Assembly: GCA_903828455.1 (NCBI GenBank)
Contig: CAIKMJ010000008.1
Span: 1-64,000, forward strand
From: an uncultured Acidobacteriia bacterium
GTDB taxonomy: Bacteria > Acidobacteriota > Terriglobia > Bryobacterales > Bryobacteraceae
Length of the DNA stretch: 64,000 nucleotides
Reading direction: 5' to 3'
A program made the position numbers and the translations under genes. Shown here one piece after another: positions 59,575 through 64,000 of this stretch. The notes below the pieces were generated by a model. That model was not told the DNA's origin. It saw only the letters and a list, made by a program, of their open reading frames with translations, and made no database searches. The first letter of the stretch is position 1. Every line of letters starts with the position of its first letter.

Positions 59575-60642
59575 TTAGACTCGCACGCCTTGCAGCACTT
59601 CGTCAAGGGCGGCGGCGGCGGCGAGGCACTGGTCGCGGCTGACGTCGTAGTGGGTGAGGGCGCGCAGAAAGGCGTTGTTCACCGGATTGACCAGAATGCC
59701 GCGGGCGCGCAGAGCATCGGAAGTTTCGCGCGGGGAAACGCCGGCCGGCAGATGGAAAATCACGATGTTGGTTTCGACCGGGCTGACGCGAACGCCCTCG
59801 ATGGTGGCGAGCTTTTCGGCGAGCAGGCGGGCATTGGCGTGATCGGCGGCGAGCCCCTTAGGACTTTCTTCCAGCGCGACGAGGCCGGCCGCGGCCAAAA
59901 CGCCGACCTGACGCATCGCTCCGCCCAGTCGCTTGCGCAGCATGCGGGCCTCATCGATCAGGGCCTGCGGACCCGCGAGAATGGAGCCGACCGGAGCGCC
60001 GAGCGCCTTGGAGAGGCAGAACATCACGGTGTCGGCCTTTTGGGCGATGCGGGCGACGGACTGGCCGGTGGCTTCGGCGGCATTGAAGATACGCGCGCCA
60101 TCCAGATGCACGTTGACGCCGCGTTCGTGGGCGCGGTCGCAGACTTCATCGAGCACGGCCTGCGGATATACGCGGCCGCCTGACATATTGAAGGTGTTTT
60201 CCAGTTCGATGGCGCCGGTGCGGGTGGCGAAGGCACTGCCCGGGCGCAGGAGTTTTTCGATCGCGTCCCAGGTGAGGATGCCGTCCTCGGTGTTGGCGGC
60301 GCGGAACTGGCAGCCGGAGAACCAGGCGGACATGGCGAGTTCCCAGTCGAACAGGTGCGCGCGGGAGTCGCAGATCACTTCTTCGCCGTGCTTCGTCAGC
60401 AGCTTGATAGCGATGGTGTTGCCCATGGTGCCGCTGGGGACGAAGACGGCGGCCTCCTTGCCGATGATGGCGGCGGCGCGGGCTTCGAGACGGTTGACGG
60501 TGGGGTCTTCGCCATACACGTCGTCGCCAACTTCGGCTTCGGCCATGGCGCGGCGCATGGCCGGCGTGGGACGCGTGACCGTGTCGCTCCGCAGGTCAAT
60601 GGGGCGGGGGGTAACGGGAATGCGGAACGCTGCGTCGTTCAT
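59575..60642 (-). CDS. ltaE: low-specificity L-threonine aldolase
   Basis: 355 residues. PLP enzyme cleaving L-threonine to glycine and acetaldehyde. N-terminal [19 protein letters not shown] is diagnostic, [16 protein letters not shown] follows, and the PLP Lys212 is in [28 protein letters not shown] supplies the PLP-contacting Asp and Arg. Family-typical length. The start codon overlaps the stop of hemW by four bases, so the two are translated from one message. Confidence 0.95.
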   Translation of the reverse strand: MNDAAFRIPVTPRPIDLRSDTVTRPTPAMRRAMAEAEVGDDVYGEDPTVNRLEARAAAIIGKEAAVFVPSGTMGNTIAIKLLTKHGEEVICDSRAHLFDWELAMSAWFSGCQFRAANTEDGILTWDAIEKLLRPGSAFATRTGAIELENTFNMSGGRVYPQAVLDEVCDRAHERGVNVHLDGARIFNAAEATGQSVARIAQKADTVMFCLSKALGAPVGSILAGPQALIDEARMLRKRLGGAMRQVGVLAAAGLVALEESPKGLAADHANARLLAEKLATIEGVRVSPVETNIVIFHLPAGVSPRETSDALRARGILVNPVNNAFLRALTHYDVSRDQCLAAAAALDEVLQGVRV

Positions 60643-61745
60643 GCGACGAACTCCTCGAATATTTCGTTGGAAATCATGATGCCGCGCGGCGTGAGGCGGA
60701 GGCGGTCCTGATCGCTGATCGTGACGCGTTCCATGAGCCCGCCATCGAGGAAGCGATGGAAGGCGGGGCCGAAGCGGTCCCAGTCGGAAACGTCGGCATG
60801 GACGCCTTCGGAGAGCCGGAGGCCGACGAAGAACTTCTCTTCCGTGGCGACGGCGGATGTGGTTTCGATGCGGACGGACTCGCCGCGCAGGTGGCGGGCG
60901 AGGTAGTCGGCGGCGGACTCGGCGTTTTGCCAGCGGCGGACGCCATCGAATGAGTGGGCGTCGGCGCCGAAGCCGATGTAGGGTTCGCGACGCCAGTATT
61001 TCAGGTTGTGGCGCGATTCGTAGCCGGTGCGGGCGAAGTTGGAAATTTCGTATCGCTCAATGCCGATGCGATGGAGGTGTTCGACGGCGAGTTCGTAAAA
61101 GGCGGCGATTTGCTCATCGCCGGGGACATCGGAAGCGCCATAGCGAGTGCCGCCGAGCAGCAGTTCGGAGCCGAGTCGCGAATCCTCGTCGACTTCGAGC
61201 ATGTAGACGGAGACGTGCGGCGGCGCAAGTTGTTCAATGGCGGTGAGAGATTCGCGCCAGCTGGCTTCGGTCTGGCCGGGGAGGCCGGCGATGAGGTCGA
61301 GATTGATGTTGGCAATGCCGGCTGAACGGAGCAGTGCGACGTCCTGCGCGACTATGGCTGCGTCATGGCGGCGGCCGGTGCGGGCAAGTTCGGCTTTCAC
61401 GAACGACTGAACGCCGAGGCTGACGCGGTTGAAGCCGGCGGCGAGCCAGGCGTCGATCCGTTCAGACGTGATGGTGCCGGGGGCGCATTCGAGCGTTGCT
61501 TCGGCCCAGACCGCTGCGGGCAGGGCTTGCACGATGGCGGCGAGCGTGGCGGGGTCGATGGAGCTTGGCGTGCCGCCGCCGATGTAGAGCGTCTCGGGAG
61601 GCCACTGCCAGGCGTGCGCTGCGATTTCGGCGATCAGCGAGTCCGCGTATTGCGACTCGAGATGCTTCGGCATTACGCCGGACGCGAAGTTGCAGTAAGT
61701 ACACTTCTGCGCGCAAAACGGCCACGAAATATATACGCCTGACAC
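60639..61745 (-). CDS. hemW: HemW-like radical SAM protein (coproporphyrinogen III oxidase-like)
   Basis: 368 residues. N-terminal [17 protein letters not shown] carries the radical-SAM Cys11, Cys15 and Cys18; [10 protein letters not shown] and [16 protein letters not shown] are typical SAM-barrel motifs. Length and ISWPFC start (no extra N-terminal 40 residues as in HemN) indicate HemW, the haem chaperone, rather than the oxygen-independent coproporphyrinogen oxidase. [21 protein letters not shown] is the HemW-type late motif. Coupled to the threonine aldolase gene and 42 bases downstream of the glycosyltransferase gene. Confidence 0.92.
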   Translation of the reverse strand: MSGVYISWPFCAQKCTYCNFASGVMPKHLESQYADSLIAEIAAHAWQWPPETLYIGGGTPSSIDPATLAAIVQALPAAVWAEATLECAPGTITSERIDAWLAAGFNRVSLGVQSFVKAELARTGRRHDAAIVAQDVALLRSAGIANINLDLIAGLPGQTEASWRESLTAIEQLAPPHVSVYMLEVDEDSRLGSELLLGGTRYGASDVPGDEQIAAFYELAVEHLHRIGIERYEISNFARTGYESRHNLKYWRREPYIGFGADAHSFDGVRRWQNAESAADYLARHLRGESVRIETTSAVATEEKFFVGLRLSEGVHADVSDWDRFGPAFHRFLDGGLMERVTISDQDRLRLTPRGIMISNEIFEEFVA

Positions 61746-61787
61746 GGAAATACCATCATAGCGGTTGAGGCGGCCGACTGGCTGCCG

Positions 61788-62909
61788 TCATACGTCCTGC
61801 GCGCGGCCCTTCCACTGGCCCCCGCGGCCGGTCTTGTAGAGCCATGCGGATTCCAGCGTTGCGGCGAGATAGAAGGCCGCGATGGCGGGAAGGCAAAACA
61901 CGGTCCAGCGCGGCGCCCCGTATTCCCGAACGACGGGATCGAAAAGGATAGTTCCGAGCAGCCATGCGGAAAAGCCGAGCGAGGCGGAGAAGCGGTCGCC
62001 GCTGAACAGCAGGAGCAGTGGCGCGATGTAGGTGACCAGCATCCCAAGCACGGTTCCCGCAAGCAGCAGCAGCGAATGATCGAGTTGCGCGAAGGCGGCG
62101 CGGGCGATCATGCGGCGGATTTCGCGGGCGGGCCCGTAGGAGCGGATGCTGGCGAGATCCATGGGCGTGGTGCCGAGCCAGAGGCGGCCGCCGGTGGCGC
62201 GGATGCGGGCGGCGAGCGTGCAGTCGTCAATCAGCGCGTTGCGGATGCTTTCGATGCCGCCCGCGCGGGAGAGAGCATCGGCGCGGATGAGCATGCAGCC
62301 CCCGGCAGCGGCGGCGAGGCGCCCGGAGGCGACCCACGCAGGCGGATAGAGCTTGAAGAAGAAAAACACGAAAGCCGGGATGAGGAACTTTTCGGCCGAC
62401 GAAGCCGTGGAGAGGCGCACCATGATGCTGACGAGATCGTAGCCGGATTCGGCTTTGGCGAGCAGGGCGGCGAGGAGGCGCGGATCGGCGTACTCGATGT
62501 CGGCGTCCGTGAGGAGGAAGTAGTCAGGCGCGGCTGGCTCGGAGTGAATGCCGTTGGCGACGGCCCACAGTTTCCCCTTCCAGCCGTCGGGGCGCGCCGG
62601 CACGCGGATGACGAGGGTGGCGCCGGCGGCGCGGGCGGCGTCGGCGGTGCGGTCCGAACTCTCATCGTCGGCAACGACGATTCGCAGGCTGCCGGGGAAA
62701 TTCTGCCGGAGAAGGGAACTGACGGTCAGGCCGATCGTCTCCTGCTCATCGCGAGCGGGAATGACGGCGGTGATGCGGGCGGGCCCGGGAGGCGAAGCGG
62801 GCACGGCGAGGCGCTCGCGCAGTCGCCAGAAGCGGCCGCGGAAGAGGGCGAGGAAGATCCAGATGGCGAGCGAAAGGGCTCCTGCCAGGCGTGCGGCGAT
62901 GACGAACAT
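61788..62909 (-). CDS. hopene-associated glycosyltransferase HpnB-like
   Basis: 373 residues. N-terminal membrane helix (about 5-22), a GT2-type domain (VIPARDEQETIGLTVSSLL; VADDESSDRTADAA; TDADIEYADPR as the DxD site; DDCTLAARI), and two to three C-terminal membrane helices (about 285-360). The final sequence YKTGRGGQWKGRA is the characteristic ending of the HpnB family, which lies in hopanoid gene clusters. No squalene-hopene cyclase or other hpn gene is in the window. Divergent from the phosphogluconolactonase gene. Confidence 0.9.
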   Translation of the reverse strand: MFVIAARLAGALSLAIWIFLALFRGRFWRLRERLAVPASPPGPARITAVIPARDEQETIGLTVSSLLRQNFPGSLRIVVADDESSDRTADAARAAGATLVIRVPARPDGWKGKLWAVANGIHSEPAAPDYFLLTDADIEYADPRLLAALLAKAESGYDLVSIMVRLSTASSAEKFLIPAFVFFFFKLYPPAWVASGRLAAAAGGCMLIRADALSRAGGIESIRNALIDDCTLAARIRATGGRLWLGTTPMDLASIRSYGPAREIRRMIARAAFAQLDHSLLLLAGTVLGMLVTYIAPLLLLFSGDRFSASLGFSAWLLGTILFDPVVREYGAPRWTVFCLPAIAAFYLAATLESAWLYKTGRGGQWKGRAQDV

Positions 62910-63016
62910 CCTTACTCATCATGCACAATGCCGCACGAACGATGCACAATACCGCGGCGCGCGGCGCACCACAACCGAAAGCAAACGGCTCATCGGATAC
63001 TGGGGGCGGAGGCCTC

Positions 63017-63730
63017 ATGTCGTCCAACCTTTCCATCTCCGAAACTCCGCTGGCCGCGGCCGAGGCGTGCGGGGCGCGAATCTTCCGGCTGCTCGAAGGT
63101 GCGCGGAAGCGGCGCGGGCGGGCGTTTCTGGCGGTATCGGGAGGCTCCACGCCAAAGATGATGTTCGAATGGATGGCGCGGCAGGGCTTTGACTGGAGCG
63201 GCGTGGAACTGTTTCAGGTGGATGAGCGCTGCGTGCCGCCCGATCATCAGCTGAGCAATTACCGGATGATGCGGGAAGCGCTGCTGGATGCTGCCGCGAT
63301 TCCGGCGGCGCAGGTGCACCGGATTGCCGGCGAGGCTGAGCCAGCTGTGAGCGCCTCACAATATGAGGCCGAGATCCGTCACGTACTCGGCGCCGGAGCC
63401 GGTGAGATTCCGGTGTTCGACGTGATTCATCGGGGCATGGGCGGCGATGCGCACACGGCGAGTTTGTTTCCCGGTGAGCCTTTAATTGCGGATCGCGCGG
63501 GAGTGGTGGCGGCAGTTTGGGCGGAAAGCATGCAGCAGCATCGCGTAACGCTCTTGCCCGCGGTGCTGGAGGCGGCGCGGCATTCGCTGTGCCTTGCTTG
63601 TGGCGCTGACAAGGCGGGGCCGCTGAAAAGCGTACTGCAGGGCGAGTCCGATCCGTTGCGCTTCCCCTCCCAAATTGCGGCAGCGCGCACGGAGTGGTTT
63701 CTGGACAGAGCGGCAGCCGCGGCGCTGTAA
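63017..63730 (+). CDS. pgl: 6-phosphogluconolactonase
   Basis: 237 residues, typical size. Hydrolyses 6-phosphoglucono-lactone in the oxidative pentose phosphate pathway; cytosolic. Motifs: FLAVSGGSTPKMMFEWMA, FQVDERCVPPDHQLSNYRMM, and HRGMGGDAHTASLFPG, where the catalytic His follows Asp-Ala (Asp-Gly is usual). The start at 63017 has GGAGG nine bases upstream; the frame is open from 62921 but that extension is low in complexity and includes repeated MHN. Its 3' end is five bases from the convergent partial gene. Confidence 0.93.
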   Translation: MSSNLSISETPLAAAEACGARIFRLLEGARKRRGRAFLAVSGGSTPKMMFEWMARQGFDWSGVELFQVDERCVPPDHQLSNYRMMREALLDAAAIPAAQVHRIAGEAEPAVSASQYEAEIRHVLGAGAGEIPVFDVIHRGMGGDAHTASLFPGEPLIADRAGVVAAVWAESMQQHRVTLLPAVLEAARHSLCLACGADKAGPLKSVLQGESDPLRFPSQIAAARTEWFLDRAAAAAL

Positions 63731-63734
63731 AAGT

Positions 63735-64000
63735 TTAGTCGATGCGGCGCTTCAGGACGGCGGTGCCGGAGACCAGTCCCTGCTGGCTGCCGAGTTCGCT
63801 GGCGGTCCACTCCACGCGTAACTGATTTTCGCTGGTCAGCTTCAGCGTCACTTCACCTCTGGCGCCACCCACGCCGACCCACGTGTAGGGGCCGGCGGAC
63901 CCGGCCGGACCGCGGAAAGTGAAATTGACGTCGGGTGAAATGGCGCGGTCGACAATCTGAAACCGGGAACGATACCGTCCATTCACCACTCCGTTTGCTT
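63735..64000 (-). CDS. hypothetical protein, 5' part beyond the window
   Basis: The minus-strand frame is open from the window edge to a TAA-type stop at 63735 (about 88 codons visible). The visible end reads as beta strands: RYRSRFQIVDRAISPDVNFTF, GEVTLKLTSENQLRVEWTA and GLVSGTAVLKRRID, like the last part of a lipocalin- or jelly-roll-like domain. No in-window start is convincing (two GTG codons at 63984-63989 are possible). Not identified. Confidence 0.6.
   Translation of the reverse strand, partial: ANGVVNGRYRSRFQIVDRAISPDVNFTFRGPAGSAGPYTWVGVGGARGEVTLKLTSENQLRVEWTASELGSQQGLVSGTAVLKRRID

Noticed and set aside
1-64000. tRNA, rRNA, insertion sequences, phage genes or integrase/att sites
   Set aside because: Looked for cloverleaf-like non-coding stretches, transposase or integrase motifs and terminal repeats; none seen, and gaps between genes are mostly under 300 bases.

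Overview
This is GC-rich chromosomal DNA from what looks like an Acidobacteriota genome of the Solibacter/Bryobacter type. Lineage clues seen in the sequence are a protein ending in the domain known as the Solibacter uncharacterised C-terminal domain (54260-57793), an acidobacterial-type VWFA protein (50694-51701), many CRTAC1/ASPIC-UnbV proteins, a hopanoid-type glycosyltransferase (HpnB-like) and a [2Fe-2S]-type ferrochelatase. No rRNA, tRNA, CRISPR array, prophage or insertion sequence was recognised.

Layout. 1-15.9 kb is mostly housekeeping: the end of an HD-GYP/GAF/GGDEF protein, an LVIVD-repeat secreted protein, PhhB, RsmB, an atypical Nramp transporter, a secreted VOC protein, a cytochrome b561 plus molybdopterin oxidoreductase pair, ferrochelatase, phosphoglucomutase, a DCC-lipase-maturation-factor fusion, a TlpA-like thioredoxin and an outer-membrane-like protein. 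16.3-35.2 kb is a specialised block with four CRTAC1/UnbV FG-GAP proteins of 556-585 residues, a larger one of 798, a 1075-residue TPR/UnbV protein, a secreted TPR protein, a membrane-anchored five-haem cytochrome fused to TPRs, and a NarL-type two-component system. 35.2-45.6 kb continues on the same strand with almost no gaps: ACP, a complete ketosynthase, a second ketosynthase lacking both catalytic histidines, HMG-CoA reductase, a FabG-type reductase, a CrtI/CrtISO-like FAD oxidoreductase, a TetR regulator, an SDR-acyltransferase fusion, a protein that may belong to the enediyne-associated DUF1702/UnbL family, and a DinB-like protein. 45.7-54.2 kb holds proteins of unknown function, a VWFA protein and a TPR lipoprotein gene split by one in-frame TAG. 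54.3-64 kb holds a propeller/Solibacter-domain protein, an FHA-GAF-SpoIIE phosphatase, threonine aldolase, HemW, HpnB-like glycosyltransferase, 6-phosphogluconolactonase and a partial gene at the edge.

Most interesting reading: from 25338 to 45632 fifteen genes run head to tail, many with 1-13 base overlaps, joining UnbV-domain secreted proteins to a carrier-protein/ketosynthase pathway that contains HMG-CoA reductase. UnbV proteins accompany polyketide synthases in enediyne clusters, but there is no enediyne PKS here. The combination suggests an undescribed lipid or polyketide pathway with its own secreted beta-propeller proteins and possibly a redox partner (the multihaem cytochrome). The product is unknown. 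The strand composition also changes: the plus strand is G-rich at 1-24 kb and after about 54 kb but C-rich at about 35-50 kb whatever the gene direction, which may mark an inverted or acquired segment.
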